Shown here one piece after another: positions 37,332 through 45,813 of a stretch of DNA of 59,691 nt. The notes beneath the pieces were generated by a model that saw only the letters and a program-made list of their open reading frames with translations, was not told the DNA's origin and made no database searches. Made by a program: the position numbers and the translations under genes. Numbering within the stretch: the stretch's first letter is position 1; every line of letters begins with the position of its first letter. Source of the stretch: Teichococcus wenyumeiae. Lineage in GTDB: Bacteria; Pseudomonadota; Alphaproteobacteria; Acetobacterales; Acetobacteraceae. The stretch spans positions 1-59,691 of the forward strand of contig NZ_RFLX01000023.1 in assembly GCF_003696345.1 (NCBI RefSeq), written 5' to 3'.

Positions 37332-38105
37332 TCATGCAGCCTTCTTGAACAAAGTGCGGAAGTTCCGGGTGGTCAGTTCCGCCAGCGCCTCAGGCGTCAT
37401 CTCACGCACTTCGGACAATACCCGCGCCGTATGCGCCACATAGGACGGCTCGTTCGGCTTCCCGCGGAACGGCACCGGGGCAAGGTATGGGGAGTCCGTT
37501 TCCACCAACAGCCGGTCTGCCGGAACGTCGCGCGCGATGTCGCGCAGCTCGGTGGACTTCGGAAATGTCAGGATGCCGGAGAACGACACGTATCCGCCCA
37601 TTTCAACCGCAATTTCAGCGAGTTGGCGGCCAGAGCTGAAGCAATGAAGCAGGAATGGAAAATCGCCGCCCGAGGCCCGTTCCTCGCGCAGGATGGCGGC
37701 GATGTCTTCATCCGCATCCCGGGCATGGATCACCAGCGGCAGCTGGGTCTGCTGGCAGGCGCGGATATGGCGGCGGAAGCCTTCCTGCTGCACCTCCCGC
37801 GGAGCCTTGTCGTAGAAGTAGTCCAGCCCGCTTTCGCCAATGCCGATGATGCGCGGATGGTCGGCGGCCGCGACGATCTCGGCCACTTCCGGCAGAGGCC
37901 CCTCACCCACATTCTGCGGATGCACGCCCACGGTGCCCCAGACCTGCGGAAAACGCTCTGCCAGCGCCTTCACCACCGGCGCCTGCGCCATCCGCACGCC
38001 GATGGACACCATCTCTCCCACGCCGGCTTCCGCCGCGCGGAACAGGATGTCGCCGATCTCGGCATCGGTGAAGTAATCCAGATGGCAGTGACTATCGACC
38101 AGCAT
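37332..38105 (-). CDS. tatD: TatD-family metal-dependent hydrolase
   Basis: The 257-residue protein begins MLVDSHCHLDYF, with the H-x-H metal site. It has IGIGESGLDYFYD, QLPLVIHARDAD, LLHCFSSG and ETDSPYLAP, which give the remaining metal ligands of the amidohydrolase-fold TatD family. TatD proteins are DNases or 3'-5' exonucleases involved in repair or quality control. ATG is at 38105, overlapping the metG stop. A longer frame reaching 38372 is antisense to metG and not used. Confidence 0.93.
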   Translation of the reverse strand: MLVDSHCHLDYFTDAEIGDILFRAAEAGVGEMVSIGVRMAQAPVVKALAERFPQVWGTVGVHPQNVGEGPLPEVAEIVAAADHPRIIGIGESGLDYFYDKAPREVQQEGFRRHIRACQQTQLPLVIHARDADEDIAAILREERASGGDFPFLLHCFSSGRQLAEIAVEMGGYVSFSGILTFPKSTELRDIARDVPADRLLVETDSPYLAPVPFRGKPNEPSYVAHTARVLSEVREMTPEALAELTTRNFRTLFKKAA

Positions 38106-39643
38106 CAGGCGGGCTCGTCCTGGATCTTCTGGAACAGCGGGCTTGGCGGCGGCAATGCCGTCCCATCGGGCAGCGGGGTCGCCAGCGCGGCGAGATCGCG
38201 TGCCTCGGCCGGCACGCCAAGCTGGTCCAGCATACGAGTCATGGTGTCCGGCATGAAGGGTTGCAGCACCGTGGCCAGCGCGCGCAGCGCCGTATGCAGG
38301 TGGCGCAGCACGGAGGCCATGCGCTCTAGGTCCGTCTTCTTCAACGACCAGGGCTTCTGCGCGTCGATCCAAGAATTGCCGAGGCGGGAGACAGATTGGA
38401 TACGCTCAAGGGCCTCATGGAAGGCCTGACGGCTCAGGGCCTCCTCCACGCGCTCCGGCAGCGCGGAGACAGCATCGAGCAGCTCGGCATCGGCGGGGTC
38501 GGACGCTCCGGCGGCCGGCAGATGGCCATCGCAATTGCGCTGGATCAGCGAGAGCGTCCGCTGCGCCAGATTGCCAAGGTCGTTCGCCAACTCGCTGTTC
38601 AGGCGCTGGATCAGCGACTTGCGGCTGAAGTCGCCGTCATTGCCGAAGGGCACTTCGCGCAGCAGGAAGAAGCGCACCGGGTCCAGCCCGTATTGCTCCA
38701 CCAGCGCCACAGGGTCGATCACGTTCCCCACCGACTTGGAGATCTTCTGGCCTTCGTTGGTCCACCAGCCATGGGCGAAGACGCGGCGCGGCACCGGCAG
38801 CCCGGCCGCCATCAGGAAGGCCGGCCAGTAGATGGCATGGAAGCGGACGATATCCTTGCCGACGAAATGTACGTCGGCCGGCCAGAACCGCCAGAGATCA
38901 GCATTTTCATCGGGATAGCCGAGAGCGGTGATGTAGTTTGTCAGCGCGTCGAGCCACACATACATCACATGCGCCTCGTCCCCCGGCACCTTCACACCCC
39001 ACTTGAAGGAGGTGCGGGAGATGGAGAGGTCCGTCAGGCCGCTCTTGACGAAGCTGATCACCTCGTTCCGGCGGGTCTGGGGCATGATGAAGTCGGGATG
39101 CTCGTCATAGAAGGCGAGCAGCCGATCCTGCCAGGCGGCCAGGCGGAAGAAGTAGGAAGGCTCCCTCACCCACTCCACCGGCGCGCCGGTGGGGGCGAAT
39201 TTCTGGCCATCCTTTTCCGTGATCTCGTCCGGGCCATAGAAGGCCTCGTCCCGCACGGCGTACCAGCCTTCGTAATGGCCGAGATAAATCTCGCCCCGCT
39301 CCTCCAGCCGCTTCCACAGCGCGGTGCAGGCACGCTTGTGCCGCTCCTCCGTGGTGCGGATGAAGTCGTCGTTGGAATAGTTCATCCGCGCCGCGAGGTC
39401 GCGGAAGGCCTGGCTGACTTGGTCCGTGAAGGCCTGCGGGTCCATGCCGCGCGCCTCGGCAGCCTTCTCCACCTTCTGCCCATGCTCGTCGGTGCCGGTC
39501 AGGAAATGGACCTGGTAGCCGGACATGCGCTTCCAGCGCGCCAGCACATCCGCCGCCAGGGAAGTATAGGCGTGGCCGATATGCGGCTTGTCGTTCACGT
39601 AATAGATGGGCGTCGTGAGATAGTAGCGCCGCTCGCTCGTCAT
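38105..39643 (-). CDS. metG: Methionine--tRNA ligase
   Basis: The 512-residue class Ia synthetase has YYLTTPIYYVNDKPHIGHAYTS (HIGH) and the KISKSVGNVIDP form of KMSKS near residue 298. There is no C-terminal tRNA-binding EMAP-like extension. The central region matches the short, zinc-poor MetRS of alphaproteobacteria. It charges initiator and elongator tRNA-Met. It lies in a minus-strand series with holB and tmk upstream and tatD downstream. Confidence 0.95.
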   Translation of the reverse strand: MTSERRYYLTTPIYYVNDKPHIGHAYTSLAADVLARWKRMSGYQVHFLTGTDEHGQKVEKAAEARGMDPQAFTDQVSQAFRDLAARMNYSNDDFIRTTEERHKRACTALWKRLEERGEIYLGHYEGWYAVRDEAFYGPDEITEKDGQKFAPTGAPVEWVREPSYFFRLAAWQDRLLAFYDEHPDFIMPQTRRNEVISFVKSGLTDLSISRTSFKWGVKVPGDEAHVMYVWLDALTNYITALGYPDENADLWRFWPADVHFVGKDIVRFHAIYWPAFLMAAGLPVPRRVFAHGWWTNEGQKISKSVGNVIDPVALVEQYGLDPVRFFLLREVPFGNDGDFSRKSLIQRLNSELANDLGNLAQRTLSLIQRNCDGHLPAAGASDPADAELLDAVSALPERVEEALSRQAFHEALERIQSVSRLGNSWIDAQKPWSLKKTDLERMASVLRHLHTALRALATVLQPFMPDTMTRMLDQLGVPAEARDLAALATPLPDGTALPPPSPLFQKIQDEPA

Positions 39644-39657
39644 GGTTCTTCAGGTCC

Positions 39658-40665
39658 TCAGCGCGAGGCCAGTCGGGACAGACCGTTCAGCACCGCCTGC
39701 TTGCGGTCCAGATTCAGGGTTTCGGTCTCGTCGGCCAGCCGGCCCAGGGTGTCCCACAGAGAGGCCCAGTCGGCAAGCGGTCGGGCCGCCAGATAAGGCG
39801 CGGCCGTGCCGCCGCGTGCCGCTTCCCGGACGGCGGTGGCCAGGGTAGAGCGCAGCAGGTCGAAGAACATCACCAGGGCGCTGCCGTCGCGCTTGGCCGC
39901 CAGGCGGTCGCTGAGCTGGTGCAGAGCACGCGGGTCCGGGTGGGGAAGGCTGCGCAGGAAGCCGTCCACCTCCGCCTGCAGGGCCAGCCCCTCACCTTCC
40001 GCCAGTTCCAGGGCCCGGCCAGGCGCACCATCGGAGATCCGTGCCAGGGAAGCCCGCTGCCCGGCATCCAGGTCCGGCAGCCAGTTGTTGAGCACCTGCT
40101 CCATCTGCGGCGCGGCCAGGGGAAACAGGTCCACGCGCCGGCAGCGGCTGCGGATGGTGGGCAGCAAACGGTCCGGCGCCGCCGTGGTCAGCAGCAGCAG
40201 CGCGCGGGGGGGCGGTTCTTCCAGCGTCTTCAGCAGCGCGTTCTGGGCCTCGGCGTTCATCGCCTCAGCCTGTTCGACCAGCACGATCCGCCAGCCGCCC
40301 TCGGCGGCCGTGAGGGAGAGAAAGCGCGGCACCTGCCGTACCTCGTCCACGCGGATCATCATCTTCACGCCGCGCTCGCCGGCATTGGGCGCCAGGCTGC
40401 GCAGGTCGGCATGGCCGGCAGCGGCGACGCGGCGGAAGGTGGGGTCGCTGGGCGGCAGGAACAGCGGCGGGCTGCCGGGCGGCCGCCCCGCCAGCAGCCA
40501 GCGGGCGAAGCGGAAGGCCAGGGTGGCCTTGCCGACGCCGCGCGGGCCGGTCAGCAGCCAAGCATGGTGCAACCTGTCCGAGGCAGCGGCATCGGCCAGT
40601 GCCTGCGCCGCATGGTCATGGCCAAAGAGGTCTGGGTTGGCGCGGGGTTCCGGCGGCGGGCTCAT
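39658..40665 (-). CDS. holB: DNA polymerase III delta-prime subunit
   Basis: The 335-residue AAA+ protein has Walker A-like GPRGVGKATLAFRFARWLL near residue 40 and the clamp-loader SRC motif in TIRSRCRRVDLFPL. ALLKTLEEPPPRALLLLTT is near the sensor 1 region. It is the delta-prime subunit of the clamp loader that opens the beta clamp. The gene order tmk-holB-metG-tatD is conserved in many bacteria. Its ATG overlaps the tmk stop. Confidence 0.93.
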   Translation of the reverse strand: MSPPPEPRANPDLFGHDHAAQALADAAASDRLHHAWLLTGPRGVGKATLAFRFARWLLAGRPPGSPPLFLPPSDPTFRRVAAAGHADLRSLAPNAGERGVKMMIRVDEVRQVPRFLSLTAAEGGWRIVLVEQAEAMNAEAQNALLKTLEEPPPRALLLLTTAAPDRLLPTIRSRCRRVDLFPLAAPQMEQVLNNWLPDLDAGQRASLARISDGAPGRALELAEGEGLALQAEVDGFLRSLPHPDPRALHQLSDRLAAKRDGSALVMFFDLLRSTLATAVREAARGGTAAPYLAARPLADWASLWDTLGRLADETETLNLDRKQAVLNGLSRLASR

Positions 40666-41297
40666 AGCGCCAGCCCAAGCCGGCTGTGCAGTGCCACGCT
40701 GGCGGCGGCGAAGACCGCCTCCGGCGGCTGGGCCGCATCCAGCAGGGTGCAGCGGTGCGGTTCCGCCACGGCGATGGCGCGGAAGCCCTCATGCACGCGG
40801 GCATGGAAAGCCGCGCCCAGCCGCTCGAAGCGGTCCGGCAGCCCGCGCGTCAGCGCCCGCGCCATGCCGGCCTCGGGCGGCAGGTCCAGCACCAGCGTGG
40901 CATCGGGCGCGAAGCCGTCCAGCGCCACATCCGCCAGCTTGCGCCAGACGGCGGCGTCCAGGCCATGGCCGTAGCATTGATACGCCAGCGTGGAATCGGC
41001 GAAACGGTCGCAGACCACCCAGATGCCTGCCTCCAGCGCCGGCCGGATGGTCTTGGCCAAATGCTCCCGGCGCGCGGCGAACATGAGCATGGCCTCCGCC
41101 ACCGGGTCCCAGTTCACCGTACCGTGCAGCATCAGCGCGCGCAGCGCCTCGGCCCCCGGGGCACCGCCCGGCTCGCGCGTGCGCAGCACGGGCCTGCCGG
41201 CGGCGGCCAGGGCTTCGGTCAGCCGCCGCGCCAGAGTGGTCTTGCCAGCGCCCTCCCCGCCTTCCAGCGTGATGAAGCGCGCCTTGTCCGTGGTCAC
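40662..41297 (-). CDS. tmk: Thymidylate kinase
   Basis: The 211-residue kinase makes dTDP from dTMP. It shows the P-loop EGGEGAGKTTLARRL near residue 10, TREPGG near 40, and DRFADSTLAYQCYGHG with the DR[FY] motif near 98. The start is a GTG at 41297, one base after the dac stop on the minus strand. No ATG lies close enough to keep the P-loop in its usual place. Confidence 0.94.
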   Translation of the reverse strand: MTTDKARFITLEGGEGAGKTTLARRLTEALAAAGRPVLRTREPGGAPGAEALRALMLHGTVNWDPVAEAMLMFAARREHLAKTIRPALEAGIWVVCDRFADSTLAYQCYGHGLDAAVWRKLADVALDGFAPDATLVLDLPPEAGMARALTRGLPDRFERLGAAFHARVHEGFRAIAVAEPHRCTLLDAAQPPEAVFAAASVALHSRLGLAL

Positions 41298-41298
41298 G

Positions 41299-42507
41299 TC
41301 AGCCTGAGACCCAGCGCCCGATCACCGCCGGAATGCGCGACAGCACGCCCAGCTTGGCGACATCGGCGCCAGCATAAAGCGGCAGCGTCATCGGCGGCAC
41401 GCCCTGGCCCGAGACTTCCAACTGGCCGATCTCCTGGCCCTTGGCGATGGGCGCCGGCACCGGGCCGTCGTAGCGCAGCTTCACCGCCAGGTTGCGGCGC
41501 CACTGGCGCGGCAGGGTCATCACCATGTCGCGGCCGCCCACCAGCGGCACGCTCGGGCGGTCGCCAAGATAGACCGGCGCCTGCTCCACGGTGTCCGAGG
41601 CACGGAAAAGCACCACGTTCTCGAACTCGCGGAAGCCCCATTCCAGCATGCGCTCGGATTCCTCGGCACGCATGCGCATGGAGGTCATGCCGTTCAGCAC
41701 CGCGATCAGCCGGCGCTCACCGCGCTTGGCGCTGCCCACGAGGCCATAGCCGCCGTCCTCGGTATGGCCGGTCTTCAGGCCGTCGGCGCCGGCGACGCGG
41801 CCCAGCAGTGGGTCGCGGTTCTCCTGCGTGATGCCATGCCACTGGAAGGAGCGGACGTTGAAGATGCCGTAATATTCAGGGAAGTCGTTGATGATGTGCT
41901 TACTCAGGGATGCGAGGTCCCGGCAGGTCATCAGGTGCTCCGGGTCCGGCCAGCCGGTCGCGTTGCGGAAGGTGCTGTCCTTCAGGCCCAGGCGCTTGCC
42001 GTATTCGTTCAGCAGCTCCGCGAACTGCGTCTCGCTGCCGCTGATGCCTTCGGCCAGCACGACGCAGGCATCGTTGCCGGACTGCACGATCACGCCATGC
42101 AGCAGGTCGTTGACGCTGATCTGGCTGCCCAGCTCCACGAACATCTTGGAGCCGCCCATCCGCCAGGCTTTCTCGCTGACGGTCAGGGTCTGGTCCATGC
42201 GCAGCCGGCCCTGCTTCAGCAGGTCGAAAACCACATAGACGGTCATCAGCTTGGACATGGACGAGGGATGCATCCGCTCGTCCGCGTTCTTCTCGGCCAG
42301 CACGGCGCCGGTATCGGCGTCGATCAGCAGTGCCTGCTTGGCCTGCGTATGCACCGGCCCCAGCGGCGTGCTGGCGGGCGTGCCCGGCGGCGGCGCATTG
42401 GCGCCGGCGCGGGCGGGCGCCCGGCGCTGCGCCATGGCCGGTTGGCCCAGCGCGCCGGCAGCCAGCAACGCGGCGGTACCGCCCAATAACTCGCGGCGAT
42501 GCGGCAT
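41299..42507 (-). CDS. D-alanyl-D-alanine carboxypeptidase (serine, low-molecular-weight PBP)
   Basis: The 402-residue exported enzyme has the active-site SxxK as SMSK in HPSSMSKLM, then SGN in VQSGNDAC and KTG in GLKTGHTEDGG. It trims the terminal D-Ala from peptidoglycan stem peptides, as in DacA/DacC. The signal peptide MPHRRELLGGTAALLAAG has a twin-arginine-like RRELL, so Tat export is possible. A C-terminal PBP5-type beta domain is present. It is followed by tmk and preceded by rlpA. Confidence 0.92.
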   Translation of the reverse strand: MPHRRELLGGTAALLAAGALGQPAMAQRRAPARAGANAPPPGTPASTPLGPVHTQAKQALLIDADTGAVLAEKNADERMHPSSMSKLMTVYVVFDLLKQGRLRMDQTLTVSEKAWRMGGSKMFVELGSQISVNDLLHGVIVQSGNDACVVLAEGISGSETQFAELLNEYGKRLGLKDSTFRNATGWPDPEHLMTCRDLASLSKHIINDFPEYYGIFNVRSFQWHGITQENRDPLLGRVAGADGLKTGHTEDGGYGLVGSAKRGERRLIAVLNGMTSMRMRAEESERMLEWGFREFENVVLFRASDTVEQAPVYLGDRPSVPLVGGRDMVMTLPRQWRRNLAVKLRYDGPVPAPIAKGQEIGQLEVSGQGVPPMTLPLYAGADVAKLGVLSRIPAVIGRWVSG

Positions 42508-42528
42508 GGCTCCAAACTCCCCCTGAAC

Positions 42529-43428
42529 TCAGTCCACCAGAATGCGTGCGTCCGATACGCCGGAGCGCCGCACCACCTCAAGCCCTGCATCGGCCTGTGC
42601 CACCGATCCATAGGGACCAAGACGCACACGATACTCCGCCGACCGCCCGCTGCCGATGGCCTCCACCCGCGCGCCGCCGATCCGCGCCGCCTGCCGCTGC
42701 GCGGCGGAACGGGTGGTGAAGGTGCTGGCCTGGACATAAAGCTGACCCGGCCGCGCATAGCCCCGGCTGACGGCTTCCGGCATCTGGTCAGGCACGGCTT
42801 GCGCCGCCGGCTCCACAGAAACCGCGGCCACCTGCACCGGGCTGCGGCCCTGGCGCACCCGCTCCGCCGCCTGGGTGCCGGGCGGCGGCGCCAGGCTCTC
42901 GGCCTGCACAGCCTCCCGTGGCGCGGTTTCGATGGCGATGCGCGGCGCCTCGGGCTGCGGCAGGCCTGCGCTGAGCGCGCGGGAAAGGTCAGGGTCTACC
43001 GCAATGGCCACCTGCGTGCCGCTGGCCGAGACACCCAGCAGTTCCGCCGCGCGGCGGGAGAGCGCCACCACCCGCCCGGGCTGGGCTGGCCCACGGTCAT
43101 TGACGCGGACGCGCAGCGACAGGCCGTTCTCCAGATTGGTCACCACCAGAATGGCCGGCAATTGCAGCGTCCGATGCGCGGCGGTCAGCAGCGCCGGGTC
43201 GTAGATCTCGCCATCGGCCGTCGCGCGCCCGGGGCGCGGGTCGGGAATGACACTGGCCAGCCCGGTCTCGCGCAGCGCGAAATCCTCGCGCGGATAGGAC
43301 CAGACGCCTCCCATCTCATAGGGCTGCCCAACGGTGTAGCGGGGCTGCGGCTTTGGGGCCGGGGGTGGCGGCGTGCAGGCCACCAGCAGGGGCAGCAGCA
43401 AGGCCACCGGGCGGAACAGGGCCTTCAT
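42529..43428 (-). CDS. rlpA: RlpA-like septal ring lytic transglycosylase lipoprotein
   Basis: The 299-residue product begins with a lipoprotein signal ending LLVAC. It has a double-psi beta-barrel domain (about 30-145) with DRGPAQPGRVVALSRRAAELLG, where a catalytic aspartate is expected. A C-terminal SPOR domain (about 225-299) contains YVQASTFTTRSAAQRQAARIGG. RlpA cuts naked glycan strands at the septum and SPOR targets it there. ATG overlaps the stop of the mltB-like gene. Confidence 0.9.
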   Translation of the reverse strand: MKALFRPVALLLPLLVACTPPPPAPKPQPRYTVGQPYEMGGVWSYPREDFALRETGLASVIPDPRPGRATADGEIYDPALLTAAHRTLQLPAILVVTNLENGLSLRVRVNDRGPAQPGRVVALSRRAAELLGVSASGTQVAIAVDPDLSRALSAGLPQPEAPRIAIETAPREAVQAESLAPPPGTQAAERVRQGRSPVQVAAVSVEPAAQAVPDQMPEAVSRGYARPGQLYVQASTFTTRSAAQRQAARIGGARVEAIGSGRSAEYRVRLGPYGSVAQADAGLEVVRRSGVSDARILVD

Positions 43429-44399
43429 GCCACGCGGTCCGACAGTAGGCCGATCAAGAGGGCATAATAGTCAGAGGGATTGTAGCGTCGGATGACATTG
43501 AAATTCCCATACACCGCGAAGGCCTGGCCTCCTGCCCCGCCGGGTAACAGGATGGCGGTATCCATGTCCAGCAATGGCAGGGCTGCGCCGTCAGCGGCCA
43601 TCACGCCCATGCCAGCCCAGTCCCGCAACGGCCGCCGGTTGTCGCGGCCGGCCATGGCGGGGTCGAAGCCGGCGGGCAGCACCACCTCCCTGCCCCAGCT
43701 TGCGTCATCCTGCCAGCCGTTTGCGGCCAGATAATTGGCGATCGAGGCCAGCGCATCGGCTCGGGTGTCCCAGATGTCGCGGCGGCCGTCGCCATCGAAG
43801 TCCACCGCCAGCCGCTCAAAGCTCGTCGGCATGAACTGCGGATGACCCATGGCGCCGGCATGGCTGCCGCGCATCCGCTCTGGCGCGACGTCTCCCTGTT
43901 CCAGGATACGCAGCGCCGCCAGCAGCTCCTTGCGGAAGAAGGCGGCGCGGCGGCCTTCCCAGGCCAGGGTCGCCAAGGCCTCGATCACATTGAAATTGCC
44001 GGTGAAGCCGCCGTAGTTCGTTTCCAGCCCCCAGATGGCCACGATCACGCGCGGGTCCACCCGGTATCGAGCCGCTATCGAATCCAGCAGCGCGCGATGC
44101 TCGGCAAAGGCTTGGCGGCCACGGTCCACCCGCTGCTGCGAAAGGCGGCCGTCGCGATACTGGTCCCAGGTCAAGGTGAACTCGGGCTGCCTGCGGTCCA
44201 GCTGCAGCACCTTGTCATTGGGGCGGACCGGGTCCAGCGCGCGCCGCAGGGTGGCCGGGGAGACGCCGCCCTGCTGCGCCTCCGCCGCCACGCCGGCCAG
44301 GAAATCCTCGAAGGAAGGCGATGCCGCATGTGCCGCCCCACCGCTGGCCAGCAGGGTGGCGGCACCGAATCGGGTGGTCAGGCTACGGCGCTTCAGCAT
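43425..44399 (-). CDS. mltB: Lytic murein transglycosylase (MltB family)
   Basis: The 324-residue protein has a signal region starting MLKRRSLTTRFG, and the MltB core with the catalytic glutamate in IWGLETNYGGFTGNFNVIEALATLA. GAMGHPQFMPTSF and VDFDGDGRRDIWD match the substrate groove and calcium-like loop. No C-terminal peptidoglycan-binding domain is seen. It cleaves glycan strands to anhydro-muropeptides, which NagZ elsewhere in this window can recycle. The ATG at 44399 is preferred over a longer opening to 44450. Confidence 0.92.
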   Translation of the reverse strand: MLKRRSLTTRFGAATLLASGGAAHAASPSFEDFLAGVAAEAQQGGVSPATLRRALDPVRPNDKVLQLDRRQPEFTLTWDQYRDGRLSQQRVDRGRQAFAEHRALLDSIAARYRVDPRVIVAIWGLETNYGGFTGNFNVIEALATLAWEGRRAAFFRKELLAALRILEQGDVAPERMRGSHAGAMGHPQFMPTSFERLAVDFDGDGRRDIWDTRADALASIANYLAANGWQDDASWGREVVLPAGFDPAMAGRDNRRPLRDWAGMGVMAADGAALPLLDMDTAILLPGGAGGQAFAVYGNFNVIRRYNPSDYYALLIGLLSDRVA

Positions 44400-44466
44400 G
44401 GCGGCAGGAATGCCACGCGATCCGCCGGCCGGACAACCTCGGCCTTCCACACAAGGCCTCGCGGCC

Positions 44467-45522
44467 TCAGAAGCGGAAGGACACGCTGAGGGAGCCGAAT
44501 TTCTGCCGCCCCTGCTGGCCGTAGAATTCCTCCGAACGCCAGACCTGGGTCAGCGCGACGCGCACGCCATGCCAGACGACGGCCGCGCCGACCTGGAAAT
44601 CAGCCACCAGGGGACGCTTGTCCACGCTGCGGCTGTCCCGCCAGGTATTGCCGTCCAGGAAGATGTCGCGGGCAATGGCGCGCCCTTCCACCCCAGCGAA
44701 GAGATACCACTCGAAGCCACGGCGCGGCTGCACCCAGTTGGAGCCGGAGAGCGCCGGCCGGATGCGTGGCGGGCCGAAGTCGGAATCCAGCCCCTGGCCG
44801 ATCCGGAAGGTGCCACCGACCCCGGCATAGGTCTGCACGTTGCCAAGGCTCAGCGTGGCGGAGGGAATGACCTCGGCATCGATGCCGCCGAAGCTGCCGA
44901 GCGGAACGCGGCGCTTCTGCTCATAAAGCAGCGTGGCGGCCGGCTCGTCCTTCAGCTGGTAGTCCCAACCCTCGGTGTTCTTGATGTTGAAGATATCGTG
45001 GTAGTTGTTCTGGACGAACTCGCCAAGCGCCGAAGGGCCGACCACGCCAAGCTGCAGTTCCACCACGCGGGAAGTCAGCTCCGTGGTGCGGCTGAGGCTG
45101 ACGGCACCGTAGAGATAGCCCGCGTAGGGGCGGTCGCTGGGATCGGGATTGCGCCGGTAGGTATCCTCCGGCGTGTAGATGCTCTGCCCGAAGGAGGCAC
45201 CCCAGCGGAGGGTCCCCGGGCCCAGCACCCATTCCAGCCGGTCGTTGACCCAGGCCAGCGGCGACGGCAGATCCGCCGAAGGCGAGCGCCAGGAGAACTG
45301 GAAGCCATTGGTGTAGTAGCGGTCGGTCCCGCCGCCGAAGAGGTCGTTCTCAACCGAGAAGGTGAAGGTGCCATAAGGATCGGGCGGCGGCGCCTGATCC
45401 GGGGCGATCGAGGGCGCGGCCGCGACGTTGTCGGCGGGCACCCTCGCGCCCTGGGCCATGGCGCCCAGGGGAACGCTCACGACGAGAATGGCCGACAATA
45501 GGGTCGTGACTTTAGCGTGCAT
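44467..45522 (-). CDS. LpxR-like lipid A 3'-O-deacylase outer membrane protein
   Basis: The 351-residue protein (DUF2219) begins with a signal peptide (MHAKVTTLLSAILVV...AMAQG). It has FTFSVENDLFGGGTDRYYTNGFQFSW with the conserved Asn/Asp/Thr, RPYAGYLYG, and GEFVQNNYHDIFN, whose His matches the catalytic histidine of LpxR. A terminal phenylalanine closes the barrel. LpxR removes the 3' acyl chains of lipid A, changing immune recognition. ATG is at 45522 with AAGGAA upstream. It is the last core gene before the island. Confidence 0.85.
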   Translation of the reverse strand: MHAKVTTLLSAILVVSVPLGAMAQGARVPADNVAAAPSIAPDQAPPPDPYGTFTFSVENDLFGGGTDRYYTNGFQFSWRSPSADLPSPLAWVNDRLEWVLGPGTLRWGASFGQSIYTPEDTYRRNPDPSDRPYAGYLYGAVSLSRTTELTSRVVELQLGVVGPSALGEFVQNNYHDIFNIKNTEGWDYQLKDEPAATLLYEQKRRVPLGSFGGIDAEVIPSATLSLGNVQTYAGVGGTFRIGQGLDSDFGPPRIRPALSGSNWVQPRRGFEWYLFAGVEGRAIARDIFLDGNTWRDSRSVDKRPLVADFQVGAAVVWHGVRVALTQVWRSEEFYGQQGRQKFGSLSVSFRF

Positions 45523-45583
45523 GCACTTTCCTTCTGGCCGCAGTGGCGTTACGCACAAGTTGCCGCTTTGGTTCCGGCAAAAT

Positions 45584-45653
45584 GGATGGGTGGCCGAGTG
45601 GTTTAAGGCAGCGGTCTTGAAAACCGCCGTAGGGGTAACTCTACCGTGGGTTC
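45584..45653 (+). pseudogene. Truncated tRNA-Ser (UGA), 5' part only
   Basis: From GGATGGG at 45584 through the D-arm, the anticodon arm (stem GCGGT/ACCGC, loop with TGA), the long variable arm and T-stem GTGGG, the gene is a normal tRNA-Ser. After TTC at 45651-45653 the expected GAATC loop, CCCAC stem and CCCATCC acceptor half are missing. The sequence continues as TTATCTGAACC. The T-arm and acceptor cannot form. The break marks the island boundary (attL side). Confidence 0.9.
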
Positions 45654-45813
45654 TTATCTGAACCGTTCACCCGGTGCACATAGGCCGCACTGTCAAAACG
45701 GACTAAAATCTCTGCAGAATGGGGGATTGGCGGTAAATTAGTCCGCCTCGCCTGTGTGGAACATGTGCACCTTCGAAAGGCATCCTACGGGGTCTTATAG
45801 AAGGGCGGCGGCG
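45654..45813 (+). promoter_or_regulatory. Island left end with concentric inverted repeats before the recombinase operon
   Basis: GGTGCACAT at 45673-45681 is mirrored by ATGTGCACC at 45763-45771, and CGGACTAA at 45699-45706 by TTAGTCCG at 45738-45745. Both pairs share the same centre near 45,722. The two 17-base gaps between inner and outer arms are equal in length but differ in sequence. This looks like a symmetric array of protein-binding sites and may be recombinase arm sites or the operon's operator. AAGGG at 45801-45805 is the likely ribosome-binding site for the next gene. Confidence 0.6.

Noticed and set aside
45584-45660. Intron in tRNA-Ser instead of truncation
   Set aside because: The break is in the T-loop, not beside the anticodon where tRNA introns sit, and no exon 2 follows within the region inspected.
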